A stretch of DNA of 64,000 nucleotides from positions 107,875 to 171,874 of the forward strand of contig JBLXEV010000006.1 in assembly GCA_048262715.1 (NCBI GenBank). Reading direction: 5' to 3'. Positions within the stretch are counted from its first letter, which is position 1; the number at the start of each line of letters is the position of its first letter. This document shows positions 23,653-32,853 of the stretch, piece after piece. Both the position numbers and the translations under genes were made by a program. The notes beneath the pieces are model-generated. The model saw only the letters and a program-made list of their open reading frames with translations. It searched no databases and had not been told where the DNA came from. This DNA comes from Albirhodobacter sp048262715 (GTDB lineage: Bacteria; Pseudomonadota; Alphaproteobacteria; Rhodobacterales; Rhodobacteraceae).

Positions 23653-24411
23653 TCAATAGCTGCGGATCAAGCCAACAAGCCGCCCCTGCACCTTCACCTG
23701 ATCATCGCGCAGCATTCGCGTCTCATAGGCGACGTTTGCGGCTTCGAGCGCGATCATACCACCACGGCGATAGAAACGTTTTAGTGTCGCCTCGTGATCT
23801 TCCACCAGCGCTACGACGATATCGCCATTGGTCGCGGTATTGGTTTCGCGGATCACGACAATATCGCCGTCATTGATCCCCGCCTCGATCATCGAATCCC
23901 CTTTAACTTCCAGCGCGTAATGCTCGCCACGGTCTGAGAGCATGGATCCGGGAACTGCGATATGGTGCGAGACCTCGGAGATCGCTTCAATCGGCACCCC
24001 TGCGGCAATCCGGCCCATCACGGGCAATTCCAGCGCATAGACCGTCTCGATTGGCAAAGCGGCGCGCGGCGTCTCATCAGGGCGATCCCCGTCGATCACC
24101 CGTGGCGCAAACCTGCCCGCAGATGTTTGCTCGCGGCTCGGCGCGGCAGTGCGGTCCACTTCCAGCGCCGCCCGCGCAGCCACGGCACGCTCCAGCGATT
24201 CCGGCAGTTTGACGATTTCAATCGCGCGCGCCCGATGCGCAAGGCGGCGGATAAAGCCGCGTTCTTCCAGAGCTGTGATCAGGCGATGAATGCCTGATTT
24301 CGAGCGCAGATCGAGCGCATCTTTCATCTCGTCGAAGGAAGGCGGAACACCATCCCGCGCCAGACGTTTCTGGATAAACTCCAGCAACTCCAATTGTTTA
24401 CGCGTCAGCAT
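23653..24411 (-). CDS. lexA: LexA repressor
   Basis: A 252-aa SOS repressor and self-cleaving protease. N-terminal winged helix: MLTRKQLELLEFIQKRLARDGVPPSFDEMKDALDLRSKSGIHRLITALEERGFIRR. C-terminal S24 domain: cleavage site Ala-Gly in MGRIAAGVPIEA, catalytic Ser in VKGDSMIEAGI, catalytic Lys in EATLKRFYR. The longer linker (residues 75-125) is typical of alphaproteobacteria. It is preceded by three GTTC half-sites, so it is autoregulated. Confidence 0.96.
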   Translation of the reverse strand: MLTRKQLELLEFIQKRLARDGVPPSFDEMKDALDLRSKSGIHRLITALEERGFIRRLAHRARAIEIVKLPESLERAVAARAALEVDRTAAPSREQTSAGRFAPRVIDGDRPDETPRAALPIETVYALELPVMGRIAAGVPIEAISEVSHHIAVPGSMLSDRGEHYALEVKGDSMIEAGINDGDIVVIRETNTATNGDIVVALVEDHEATLKRFYRRGGMIALEAANVAYETRMLRDDQVKVQGRLVGLIRSY

Positions 24412-24442
24412 ATCTTACCCTCCGGCACAGGATTCACCCGAT

Positions 24443-24468
24443 GTTCACCCTGAGTTCTACCCGCGTTC
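24443..24468 (-). promoter_or_regulatory. SOS (LexA) box, triple half-site
   Basis: GTTC at 24443-24446, 24454-24457 and 24465-24468, each separated by exactly 7 nt. The alphaproteobacterial LexA box is GTTC-N7-GTTC, so two overlapping boxes are present, one helical turn apart, starting 32 bp upstream of lexA. Confidence 0.88.
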
Positions 24469-24522
24469 CCCATTTGTGTCAAGAAAGTTAGAAACGGGCC
24501 GCGACTGGAATCTCATCTGCGA

Positions 24523-25692
24523 TCAAAGCGCGAGATAGCTGACTGTCTCGCCAATGGCGCGCGGGCCGTCGCCTTGCGGGCGGATCAGCAGCGCGTTGGA
24601 TTGGGTCATGATCCCCAAAAGCGCGGAATCCTGATTGCGGAACGGCATAATCACGCCCGCCTCAAACCGCGCGCGCATGTAATGAGTGCGCGGGCCTGTG
24701 GCGGCGACCGCCTCGCCCAGCACCGCCTCAATCGGCTTCGGCGTCAGGTCCACCCCGAGCATGACGCCTAAGAGCGGCTTGAGGAACAGCTCCGCACAGA
24801 CCAGTGCCGAGACCGGATTGCCAGGCAAGCCCAGCATCGGCGTGCCGCCGATATGCCCCGCCATCAGCGGCTTACCGGGCCGCATCGCGATCTTCCAAAA
24901 CGCGCGCTCCAGCCCCAGATCGGTCGCGACCTTGCCGACCAGATCATGATCGCCCACCGAAGCCCCGCCAGAGGTCACGATGAGATCGGCGCTTGCGGCA
25001 AGATCGAAGACCAGCCGCAGACTTGCCTCACTATCGCGCGCAATCGGCAGGATCCGCGCCTCGCCGCCTGCGGCCTCAATCAGCGCGGCGAGAGCGTAGG
25101 AGTTCGAGCAGATGATCTGCCCCTCGGCAGGGGTCTCGCCCGGCATTACCAGCTCATCGCCCGTGGCGATCACCGCGACCACGGGGCGGCGGGTGGCTTG
25201 CACCTGCGCGACATTCATCGAGGCCAGCAAGCCGATATCGCGCGGCGTCAAAATACGCGGCGCGGGCAGCGTATCGCCGAGGCGGAAATCTTGGCCCATG
25301 GGCCGGATATTGTCATTGTCGGAGAGATCCGCAGGCAAGGTGACCGCGCCCCCCGCGCGCTGCACGGTCTCTTGCAAGACCACCACGCCGCCCCGCGCGG
25401 GCACAGGGGCGCCGGTGAAGATCCGGATACAGCCGCCCGCAGGCACCTCGCCCTTGAACGAATGCCCTGCCGCGGCCTCGCCGATCACACGCAAGGCTGC
25501 TCCCGCTTTGTGATCAGCCGCATGCAGCCAATAGCCATCCATCGCCGAGGCCGAGAACGGCGGCTGGGTCAGCGCCGCGGTGGCAGGCTTTGCCATCACC
25601 CGCCCACGCGCGCGGTGCAACGGCACGGGCTCGGTGCCTAGCGGCTTTCCAAGCGCCAGAACCCGCGCGAGCGCCTCTTCAACCGAAATCAC
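24523..25692 (-). CDS. moeA: Molybdopterin molybdenumtransferase
   Basis: A 389-aa protein inserting molybdenum into adenylylated molybdopterin. Signatures: PLHRARGRVMAKPATAALTQPPFSASAMDGYWL, RIFTGAPVPARGGVVVLQE, VAVIATGDELVMPGE and LIVTSGGASVGDHDLV, LGLPGNPVSALVCAELFLKPLL. The start overlaps the end of moaC (ATGA-type), forming part of trpGDC-moaC-moeA. lexA follows downstream after 111 bp with its own SOS-controlled promoter. Confidence 0.95.
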   Translation of the reverse strand: MISVEEALARVLALGKPLGTEPVPLHRARGRVMAKPATAALTQPPFSASAMDGYWLHAADHKAGAALRVIGEAAAGHSFKGEVPAGGCIRIFTGAPVPARGGVVVLQETVQRAGGAVTLPADLSDNDNIRPMGQDFRLGDTLPAPRILTPRDIGLLASMNVAQVQATRRPVVAVIATGDELVMPGETPAEGQIICSNSYALAALIEAAGGEARILPIARDSEASLRLVFDLAASADLIVTSGGASVGDHDLVGKVATDLGLERAFWKIAMRPGKPLMAGHIGGTPMLGLPGNPVSALVCAELFLKPLLGVMLGVDLTPKPIEAVLGEAVAATGPRTHYMRARFEAGVIMPFRNQDSALLGIMTQSNALLIRPQGDGPRAIGETVSYLAL

Positions 25693-26165
25693 AGCTTCGC
25701 CTCGTAACGACCTGATTTACCACCATCTTTCAGCATCACGCGAATGCCTTCGATGCGCATATCTTTATCGACCGCCTTGAGCATATCGTAGACCGTCAGC
25801 CCCGCGACAGAGACCGCCGTGAGCGCCTCCATTTCAACGCCAGTCTGACCGGAGGTCTTCACCGTGGCGGTGATCCGCACGCCGGGAAGCGCCGGATCTG
25901 GGGCGAGTTCCAATGCGACTTTGGTGATCGGCAAAGGGTGGCACAGCGGGATCAGATCGGCGCATTTCTTCGCCCCCATGATGCCCGCAATCCGCGCGAT
26001 CCCGAGCACATCGCCCTTCTTGGAGGTGCCCTCCATCACATGCGCCAGCGTGGCCTCGGCCATCACCACGGCGCCCTCCGCCACCGCCACGCGGTCGCTC
26101 ACGGGCTTGCCCGAGACATCGACCATATGCGCCTGCCCGCTCGCGTCGAAATGGCTCAGGCTCAT
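25689..26165 (-). CDS. moaC: Cyclic pyranopterin monophosphate synthase
   Basis: A 158-aa enzyme forming cPMP in molybdenum cofactor biosynthesis together with MoaA. Family blocks: HFDASGQAHMVDVSGKPVSDRVAVAEG, CADLIPLCHPLPITKVALEL, GVEMEALTAVSVAGLTVYDMLKAVDKDMRI, and KSGRYEAKL-type end (MLKDGGKSGRYE). Overlaps trpC and moeA by 4 bp each, so it is translated within the trp-mo operon. Confidence 0.96.
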   Translation of the reverse strand: MSLSHFDASGQAHMVDVSGKPVSDRVAVAEGAVVMAEATLAHVMEGTSKKGDVLGIARIAGIMGAKKCADLIPLCHPLPITKVALELAPDPALPGVRITATVKTSGQTGVEMEALTAVSVAGLTVYDMLKAVDKDMRIEGIRVMLKDGGKSGRYEAKL

Positions 26166-26950
26166 GCCAAAAGCGCCTTCGTCGCGCCGGCGACATCGTC
26201 TTGCCGCATCAGGCTCTCGCCGATCAGGAAGCGTTTCGCCCCGACATCGGCCATTGCTTTGAGGTCTACAGGGGTGAAGATCCCGCTTTCGCAGACCAGA
26301 TCGCGGCCCTCTGCGAGGATTGTCGGCGCGAGTTGACGGGTGACATCCAGCGTGACTTCAAACGTCTTGAGATTGCGGTTGTTCACCCCAAGGAGCGGCG
26401 ATTTGGTGACTTTGAGCGCCCGCTCCAACTCTACGGCATCATGCACTTCGACAAGCACATCCATCCCCCAGCCAAAGGCGGCGTCTTCCAACTCGGCGGC
26501 GAGGCTATCCTCAACCGAGGCCATGATGATCAAGATGCAGTCCGCCCCCCAAGCGCGCGCTTCCGCAACTTGATAGGTATCATAGAGGAAATCCTTGCGC
26601 AGCGCAGGGAGGGTGCAGGCGGCGCGCGCCTCCATCAAGAACTCCGGCGCGCCTTGGAAGCTGGGCGTATCGGTGAGCACGGAGAGGCATGCCGCACCGC
26701 CCTGCTCATAGGCTTGGGCGAGGCTGGCGGGGTGAAAATCAGGGCGGATAAGGCCCTTGGAGGGCGAGGCCTTCTTGATCTCGGCGATCAGCCCGTATCC
26801 GGTTTCGACCTTCGCGCTCAGCGCCTTGGCAAAACCGCGCACGGGTGCGGCGGCTTTGGCCTCGGCCTCAATCCCCGACATGGGCCGCGCGGCCTTGGCT
26901 GCGATCACCTCTTCCAGCTTATAGGCTTTGATCTTATCGAGAACGTTCAT
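26162..26950 (-). CDS. trpC: Indole-3-glycerol phosphate synthase
   Basis: A 262-aa TIM-barrel enzyme of tryptophan synthesis (CdRP to indole-glycerol phosphate). Signatures: EIKKASPSKGLIRPDFHPASLAQAYEQGGAACLSVLTD, ALRKDFLYDTYQVAEARAWGADCILIIMA, LGVNNRNLKTFEV and CESGIFTPVDLKAM. Monofunctional, without a fused TrpF. Overlaps trpD upstream and moaC downstream by 4 bp. Confidence 0.96.
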   Translation of the reverse strand: MNVLDKIKAYKLEEVIAAKAARPMSGIEAEAKAAAPVRGFAKALSAKVETGYGLIAEIKKASPSKGLIRPDFHPASLAQAYEQGGAACLSVLTDTPSFQGAPEFLMEARAACTLPALRKDFLYDTYQVAEARAWGADCILIIMASVEDSLAAELEDAAFGWGMDVLVEVHDAVELERALKVTKSPLLGVNNRNLKTFEVTLDVTRQLAPTILAEGRDLVCESGIFTPVDLKAMADVGAKRFLIGESLMRQDDVAGATKALLA

Positions 26951-28032
26951 GCTTCCCCCCGCGAAATCCGGCCTAGAGTTTCCATCGCCGCTAGCGCCCG
27001 TTGTGAGGCGATGCTCTCTGCGGCAATCTCGACACCCTCTTTCAACGAGCCTGCCTTATCCGCGATCACCAGCGCGGCCGCCGCGTTAAACAGCACCGCA
27101 TCGCGGTAGGCACTGAGTTCGCCATTCAGAACGGCGCGCAGGGCGGTGGCATTCTCTTTCGGTTCCCCGCCCAGAATATCGCGCAACGGATGCACCGGAA
27201 GGCCCGCATCTTCGGGGTGAATATCCAGCCCCGTGATCTTGCCATTCTCCAGCACCGCGACGGAGGTTTCCCCCGTGATCGAGATCTCGTCCATCCCATC
27301 CGCCCCGTGTACCAGCCATGCTTTCTCGGACCCAAGCGCCAGCAGCGTCTCAGCCATCGGGAAGATCAGATCCGGTGCAAATGCACCTGTGAGCTGGCGT
27401 TTGACGCCTGCGGGGTTGGTCAACGGGCCGAGGATGTTGAAAATCGTTTTGCAGCCCAGCTCGGTGCGCACGGGCATCACATGTTTCATCGCCGGATGAT
27501 GCATCGGGGCCATCATGAAGCCGATCCCCGCCTCGGCAATCGCCCGCTCTACGAGCGCCGCATCCGCCATCACCTCAATCCCCAAAGCCCCAAGCGCATC
27601 CGCCGCGCCGGATTTGGAGCTGAGGTTGCGGTTTCCATGTTTGGCCACGGGCACACCCGCCCCCGCCACCACAAAGGCCGTCGCGGTGGAGATGTTGAGC
27701 GTCCCCATCCCGTCGCCGCCGGTGCCGACGATATCCATCGCGCCCTCGGGTGCCACAACGGGGACGCATTTCGCGCGCATCACCGCCGCCGCCGCCGCAT
27801 ATTCGGACACCGCCTCACCGCGCGCGCGCATCGCCATCAGCAAGCCCCCGATCTGCGCCTGCGTGGCCTCGCCGTTGAACAGGATCTCGAAGGCTTGCTC
27901 GGCCTGCGAGCGCGAGAGCGGCCCTTCGGAGGCGGCATAGATCAGCCGTTTCATCACTTCAACGCCGGATTTACGATCCGCAATCGGCTTCGCAATCGAC
28001 GCCTCGGTCGGCTTCGCGTTCAGATCGCTCAT
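26947..28032 (-). CDS. trpD: Anthranilate phosphoribosyltransferase
   Basis: A 361-aa enzyme joining anthranilate to PRPP. Signatures: MDIVGTGGDGMGTLNISTATAFVVAGAGVPVAKHGNRNLSSKSGAADALGALG, PMHHPAMKHVMPVRTELGCKTIFNILGPLTNPAG and LVHGADGMDEISITG. A short N-terminal extension of about 20 residues precedes the family start; the start overlapping trpG by 4 bp supports it. Confidence 0.96.
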   Translation of the reverse strand: MSDLNAKPTEASIAKPIADRKSGVEVMKRLIYAASEGPLSRSQAEQAFEILFNGEATQAQIGGLLMAMRARGEAVSEYAAAAAVMRAKCVPVVAPEGAMDIVGTGGDGMGTLNISTATAFVVAGAGVPVAKHGNRNLSSKSGAADALGALGIEVMADAALVERAIAEAGIGFMMAPMHHPAMKHVMPVRTELGCKTIFNILGPLTNPAGVKRQLTGAFAPDLIFPMAETLLALGSEKAWLVHGADGMDEISITGETSVAVLENGKITGLDIHPEDAGLPVHPLRDILGGEPKENATALRAVLNGELSAYRDAVLFNAAAALVIADKAGSLKEGVEIAAESIASQRALAAMETLGRISRGEA

Positions 28033-28622
28033 GCAGGCACCTTCAGGCTGACGCCTGCCTCTTTCAGGAATGTCCCGATCATCTGATGACCATGCTCGGA
28101 GGCAATCGATTCGGGGTGGAATTGCACGCCCTCGATCAGCTTTTCTTTATGGCGCAGCCCCATAATCATCCCGTCTTCCAGCCATGCGGTGACCTCAAGG
28201 CAATCGGGCAGGCTCTCGCGTTCCACGATCAGCGAATGATAGCGCGTCGCAGCAAAAGGCGATGGCAGGCCCGCAAAGACCCCGCGCCCTTCGTGATGGA
28301 TATGCCCCATCTTGCCATGCACGATCTCGCCCGCGCGCACGACCTTGCCGCCGAAGGCCTCCCCAATCGTCTGATGCCCGAGGCACACGCCCAAAAGCGG
28401 CACATTCGCCTCATAGGCGGCCATCGTCAGCGGCAGGCAAATCCCCGCCTGCGCCGGATCGCAAGGACCGGGCGAGAGCACAATCGCCTCCGCCCCCATG
28501 CCCATCGCCTCTTGCACGTTGAGCGCATCATTGCGCACCACCCGCACATCCGCGCCCAGCTCACCGAAGTAATGCACAAGATTATAGGTGAAGCTGTCGT
28601 AGTTATCGATCAGAAGAAGCAT
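28029..28622 (-). CDS. trpG: Anthranilate synthase, glutamine amidotransferase component
   Basis: A 197-aa class I glutamine amidotransferase supplying ammonia to TrpE. Begins MLLLIDNYDSFTYNLVHYFGELGADVRVVRND; nucleophile Cys in GVCLGHQTIGEAFGG; catalytic His/Glu in GVQFHPESIASEHG. First gene of trpG-trpD-trpC-moaC-moeA. Its trpE partner lies 2.7 kb away, beyond the yibQ-like gene, an arrangement also described in Rhodobacter. Confidence 0.95.
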   Translation of the reverse strand: MLLLIDNYDSFTYNLVHYFGELGADVRVVRNDALNVQEAMGMGAEAIVLSPGPCDPAQAGICLPLTMAAYEANVPLLGVCLGHQTIGEAFGGKVVRAGEIVHGKMGHIHHEGRGVFAGLPSPFAATRYHSLIVERESLPDCLEVTAWLEDGMIMGLRHKEKLIEGVQFHPESIASEHGHQMIGTFLKEAGVSLKVPA

Positions 28623-28921
28623 CGGCCGAATTCCCGCATTTTGCGCGGATTCAGGGGATGATCCGCGCGTTTTGTCGGGCTATACATGGGCCGAGCAAGG
28701 GGGTGGGGTCAAGGCCCGAAGGGTTTGGACAATGCCGCAATGCGCAGCTATGTTTCGGCAGTGCAGGCAGCGCCCCCGCAAGGTGACGCCCCTGCGAGAA
28801 ACGACCACCGGGCCAACGCTGCCCGAGACGATGCGCTGCTGATGTCCGGATCATCACCGGATCACGACAAGTTTTAAAACCACGCAGGCGAACTGCGGGC
28901 AGAATATGAGCCGGGGGCACT

Positions 28922-30553
28922 ATGGCGAAGAGTAGGTTTGGCAGCATCATCGGCGGGATCGGTGGCGGGGTTGGCGCGGGCGTCATGGTCTCGGCCCTGT
29001 CGCTGGGTGCGCTGTCGCTGATGGCCCCACCGCCTGCGGGCGCGCCCGATCCGCGCGATCCCGCGCGCTCCAGCCCCGAAACCGCCCTCGTTCCGCTGCC
29101 CGATAGCAGCGAATTTGGCAAAGGGCCGAGCGATCCTGTACTGCAACTGCCGATGCTTGATCCGCTGCCGTCGGGCGATGGCCCTGCCCTTGGCACCGCC
29201 CCCGCCCCAGATGCGCAGCCTTCCTTCGCCAGCGATCCTGCCAGCCGCCCCGAGGCGGTGGAGGCCCCGACCACCCCTGATACACCGCAAAGCGAAACTG
29301 CGGCGCTCAAATCCCCTGTGGAAGGCGAAAGCCCGATCCCCGTCCCGCCCCCTGGCGAGGCGCAGGCCCCAGGTTTGGGCCGTCCGGTGAGCGAAGGCGT
29401 GGTGGCCGACCCCGAGACGGGTAAGCTTGAGGAGACGGGTGCGCCCGACGCCCTCACCGATATGCCCGCCCTTGCGATGCCGTCCACGCCCCCCATTGCG
29501 CTGCCTTCGGGCGACGCGCCAGAGATGGCAACGCCTGACGCACCGGTGATCGCCCCCGCCGCGCCCGAGAAGCAGCCCCCCGAACGGCTGGCCATTGTTA
29601 CCCCTGATCTGCAATCGGCTGAGACCGCGCCGGATGCAGGAGAGAGAGAGAGCGCGCAGCCTTCCGCCCCCACGGCGATTACGGATGCGCCAAATGCGGG
29701 CGCAGAGACGCCCGCCCCGCGCCCCGAGGTCATCGTGCTCGATGCGCCAAGCGCGCCCGCTGGCAAACCCGCAACAGGGTTCCAGAACGCGGGCAATGTC
29801 ACCACCAACCGCCTGCCCAGCATCGGCAATGACGCCACCCGCGCGGCAGACCAATTGACCGCAGACGCGCCACTGCCCGCGATCCAAGCCTATGCCCTGC
29901 CCTTTACCTCCGCAGGCAGCGCGCCGCTCTATTCCGTCGTGCTGATTGATCCGGGCACCAAAGCAGGCGGGCTTGATCCCGCCACGCTGAAAACCATCGG
30001 CTTCCCCCTCACCATCGCGATTGATCCCAACCGGATGGAGGCCGCGCTGGATGCCGCGACCTACCGCGCGGCGGGGTTTGAGGTGGCGATCCTCGCCTCA
30101 GCCCTGCCCGAAGGCGCCACCGCGCAGGATCTCGAGGTCGCGGTTGAGGCATGGCGGCAGGTGATCCCCGAGGCGGTGGCCGTCGTCGAGCCGCCCAAGC
30201 CCGTGCTGCAAACCAACCGCGTGCTGTCGCAAACCTTGGTGAAAATCCTCGCGCGCGAGGGGCTGGGGCTGATCACCCAAGCGGGCGGCCTCAACGCCGC
30301 CGATCAACTGGCCGCAAAAGAAGGCGTGCCCCATGCGCGAATCTGGCGGGTGATCGACGACGGGCGCGAAAAAGCCCCTGTGATCGAGCGGATGCTCGGG
30401 CGGGCGGGGTTCGAGGCCAGCAAAGATGGCGCGGTCGCGGTGATGCTCTCGGCATGGCCCGAAAGCCTCTCCGGCCTGCTCACATGGGAGCCCTCGCGCG
30501 ACAAGGACATCGCCCTCGCCCCGATCTCCGCGCTGGCGTTAAGGGGTGAGTGA
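28922..30553 (+). CDS. Divergent polysaccharide deacetylase family (YibQ-like) protein
   Basis: A 543-aa protein. An N-terminal hydrophobic anchor (about residues 7-35) is followed by a very long Pro/Ala/Glu-rich, low-complexity region (about 35-330). The C-terminal domain (about 330-540) shows FPLTIAIDPNRMEAALDAATYRAAGFEVAILASALPEGATAQDLEVAVEAW..., the divergent polysaccharide deacetylase (Polysacc_deac_2/YibQ) fold. It is probably periplasmic and envelope-related. Divergent from trpG over 299 bp in which I see no other feature. The 3' end overlaps the antisense 30539 gene by 15 bp. Confidence 0.82.
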   Translation: MAKSRFGSIIGGIGGGVGAGVMVSALSLGALSLMAPPPAGAPDPRDPARSSPETALVPLPDSSEFGKGPSDPVLQLPMLDPLPSGDGPALGTAPAPDAQPSFASDPASRPEAVEAPTTPDTPQSETAALKSPVEGESPIPVPPPGEAQAPGLGRPVSEGVVADPETGKLEETGAPDALTDMPALAMPSTPPIALPSGDAPEMATPDAPVIAPAAPEKQPPERLAIVTPDLQSAETAPDAGERESAQPSAPTAITDAPNAGAETPAPRPEVIVLDAPSAPAGKPATGFQNAGNVTTNRLPSIGNDATRAADQLTADAPLPAIQAYALPFTSAGSAPLYSVVLIDPGTKAGGLDPATLKTIGFPLTIAIDPNRMEAALDAATYRAAGFEVAILASALPEGATAQDLEVAVEAWRQVIPEAVAVVEPPKPVLQTNRVLSQTLVKILAREGLGLITQAGGLNAADQLAAKEGVPHARIWRVIDDGREKAPVIERMLGRAGFEASKDGAVAVMLSAWPESLSGLLTWEPSRDKDIALAPISALALRGE

Positions 30554-31207
30554 GGGGTGGGGCACCTCGAATAAATCCCCGTAGAGCATGAACACGGGGT
30601 TGTGTTTTGCCCCGAGCTGCGGATCGTAGCCCAGCATAAAGAAGGCATTCGCGATATTTTGCTTTTGAGGTATTTGTGACGAGGCGAGCCAATTCTCCAC
30701 CTGCTGAAAAGTCAACCATGGCTCACCTGTAACAACCAACAGAACATCGATATTCACGTTGCGACCGACGTAGTTGTCGCTTTTTTTGTCCATTAATCTG
30801 CCGAGCGACGCTAAAAACCGCTCCTGCGTCCATTGGGTATCCACAAAGAGTTGCCCTGCGAATGGGGTCTCTTCCAACGCGGCTCGCTTCTTGTGACCTC
30901 GCTTCTTGTGACTTTGTTCTACAAACTGAACCAATTCGACGCTGATCTGGCGTCCGCAATATTCAACGTAGCAATCTGGCGGATCGGCCGGATTAGGAAT
31001 AACCTTTCCCAATTGGGAAGCGAAGGTTGCGTTCGCCGCCCTAACCCAGTCGCGTGCTTCGCTCATCTCGACAAGACGTTTATCCAGATCACCTTGGCCA
31101 TAATTTAAACGACCCGCATAGCCATGGCCTTTATTGAGCAGTTTTATGTAGTGATCGAGATAATCATCCGAGTTCGAGCCCCCCATGCAATGCTCCAGCT
31201 TTTTCAC
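30539..31207 (-). CDS. Hypothetical protein, orphan, likely acquired (222 aa)
   Basis: Clearly lower GC (about 50%) than the flanking yibQ-like and trpE genes, with more Lys/Asn codons. ATG 31207 or 31186 (MGGSNSDDYLDHY). Visible: an N-terminal helical, tyrosine-containing stretch, then PPDCYVEYCGRQISVELVQFVEQ at about residues 78-100, reminiscent of the beta-strand pattern of restriction-endonuclease-like folds (D...E), then a basic stretch KKRGHKKR and QLFVDTQWTQERFLASLGRLMDKKSDNY. The C-terminus has PWLTFQQVENWL. I cannot name a family; the nuclease resemblance is weak. It is inserted between genes otherwise adjacent in relatives. Confidence 0.6.
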   Translation of the reverse strand: MKKLEHCMGGSNSDDYLDHYIKLLNKGHGYAGRLNYGQGDLDKRLVEMSEARDWVRAANATFASQLGKVIPNPADPPDCYVEYCGRQISVELVQFVEQSHKKRGHKKRAALEETPFAGQLFVDTQWTQERFLASLGRLMDKKSDNYVGRNVNIDVLLVVTGEPWLTFQQVENWLASSQIPQKQNIANAFFMLGYDPQLGAKHNPVFMLYGDLFEVPHPSLTP

Positions 31208-31283
31208 GTCGCCAACAAGTTATAGGCAAGATGTGATGTGGCAATCCACATTCACCAATCATGATACACCGTATCCCGAGCAA

Positions 31284-31319
31284 AAACAAAAAAAGGCGGG
31301 CCTTCCGGCCCGCCTTTTT
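31284..31319. terminator. Bidirectional terminator after trpE
   Basis: Perfect 8-bp stem GGCGGGCC / GGCCCGCC with a TTCC loop, an A-rich run on the left and T5 on the right, so it works on both strands. It ends trpE transcription on the minus strand. Confidence 0.9.
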
Positions 31320-31334
31320 CCTGACCTGTTCGCC

Positions 31335-32843
31335 TCAGCTATTGCCGCGGCGCACGAACATGCCCGCATCCTCTGCCGCTTTGCGCAGCGCGTTGGATTT
31401 GTTCACGGTTTCCTCGAACTCGGCCTGCGGGTCGCTGTCGAACACGACGCCGCCACCTGCTTGGATGTAGAGTTTTTCGTCCTTCACCACCGCCGTGCGC
31501 AGGGCGATGCACATGTCCATCTCGCCATTCGCCGCGAAATAGCCCACGCCGCCGCCGTAGATGCCGCGCTTTTCCGGCTCCAACTCGTCGATGATCTCCA
31601 TCGCGCGGACTTTCGGCGCGCCCGATACCGTGCCCGCAGGCAGGCCCGCCAGCAGCGCGGACAGAGCATCCTCGCCCTCGGCCAACTGGCCCACCACGTT
31701 GGAAACGATATGCATCACATGGCTGTAGCGCTCGATGATGAATTTCTCGGTCGGCTTCACGGTACCGATCTGCGCCACGCGGCCCACATCATTGCGGCCC
31801 AGATCCAGCAGCATCAGATGCTCCGCCAGCTCTTTTTTGTCGGACAGCAGATCCGCCTCCAGCGCGCGATCCTCTTCCGGTGTCGCGCCGCGTTTGCGGG
31901 TGCCTGCAATCGGGCGGATCGTCACCTCGTTCTCGCGCAGACGCACGAGGATTTCGGGGCTCGCGCCGACAATCTGGAACCCGCCGAAGTTCAGGAAGAA
32001 CATGAAGGGCGATGGATTGGTGCGGCGCAAACTGCGGTAGAGCGCGAAGGGCGGCACGGGGAAATCCGCCGTCCAGCGCTGCGCAGGCACCACTTGGAAA
32101 ATATCGCCCGCGCGGATGTAATCCTTCGCCTTCTCGACCGCCGCCCGATAGCCCTCGGGCGTGAAGTTGGAAACCATCGGCCCGACCTGCGCCGTGCCAT
32201 AAAGCTCGCGCGGCTCGGAGGGCTGGCGATCCAGATCGCGCAGCGCATCCATCACCCGCTCCGCCGCCTGCGCATAGGCCGCGCGCGCGTTCATCCCCGA
32301 TGCCTGCCATGCGGGCGCGCAGAGCGACACATCGCCCTTCACCCCATCCAGCACCGCCACGACCGAGGGCCGCATCAGCATCGCATCGGGCACCCCGAGC
32401 GGATCAGGGTTCACATTCGGCAGATGCTCGACCAGCCGGATCGTATCATAGCCGAGATAGCCAAACAGCCCCGCCGCCGCCGCGGGCAGATCGTCGGGCA
32501 TCTCGATCCGGCTCTCCGCGATCAGCGCGCGCAGGCTGACAAACGGGTGGCCTTCAAGATCGGTATAGGTCTCGTCAAACCGCGCGGCGCGGTTGATCGA
32601 GGCCTGCTCACCATGGGTGCGCCAGATCAGATCGGGCTTCATCCCGATGATCGAATAGCGCCCGCGCAGCTCTCCGCCGGTGACGGATTCGAGCATGAAC
32701 GCATTCTTGCCCGCCTCCGCCAGCTTGAGCATCAGTGACACGGGCGTATCGAGATCAGCAGCCAGTTGCGCGTAAACCAGTTGGTTCTCGCCGCGCTCCC
32801 ATGCGGCCTCGAAGGCCTCAAAGGAGGGTTTCAAAGCGACCAT
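31335..32843 (-). CDS. trpE: Anthranilate synthase component I
   Basis: A 502-aa chorismate-utilising enzyme. N-terminal feedback region includes LMLKLAEAGKNAFMLESVTGGELRGRYSIIG. The catalytic domain has VPAQRWTADFPVPPFALYRSLRRTNPSPFMFFLNFGGFQIVGASPEILVRL, RPIAGTRKRGATPEEDRALEADLLSDKKELAEHLMLLDLGRNDVGR and PAGTVSGAPKVRAMEIIDELEPEKRGIYGGGVGY. It begins 10 bp after ppiD and is probably co-transcribed with it; no trp leader peptide or attenuator is seen there. Confidence 0.96.
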   Translation of the reverse strand: MVALKPSFEAFEAAWERGENQLVYAQLAADLDTPVSLMLKLAEAGKNAFMLESVTGGELRGRYSIIGMKPDLIWRTHGEQASINRAARFDETYTDLEGHPFVSLRALIAESRIEMPDDLPAAAAGLFGYLGYDTIRLVEHLPNVNPDPLGVPDAMLMRPSVVAVLDGVKGDVSLCAPAWQASGMNARAAYAQAAERVMDALRDLDRQPSEPRELYGTAQVGPMVSNFTPEGYRAAVEKAKDYIRAGDIFQVVPAQRWTADFPVPPFALYRSLRRTNPSPFMFFLNFGGFQIVGASPEILVRLRENEVTIRPIAGTRKRGATPEEDRALEADLLSDKKELAEHLMLLDLGRNDVGRVAQIGTVKPTEKFIIERYSHVMHIVSNVVGQLAEGEDALSALLAGLPAGTVSGAPKVRAMEIIDELEPEKRGIYGGGVGYFAANGEMDMCIALRTAVVKDEKLYIQAGGGVVFDSDPQAEFEETVNKSNALRKAAEDAGMFVRRGNS

Positions 32844-32853
32844 AATCCCACCC

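Noticed and set aside
32844..32853. trp attenuator or leader peptide before trpE
   Set aside because: Only 10 bp separate trpE from ppiD, leaving no room for a leader; trpE appears to be read through from ppiD.
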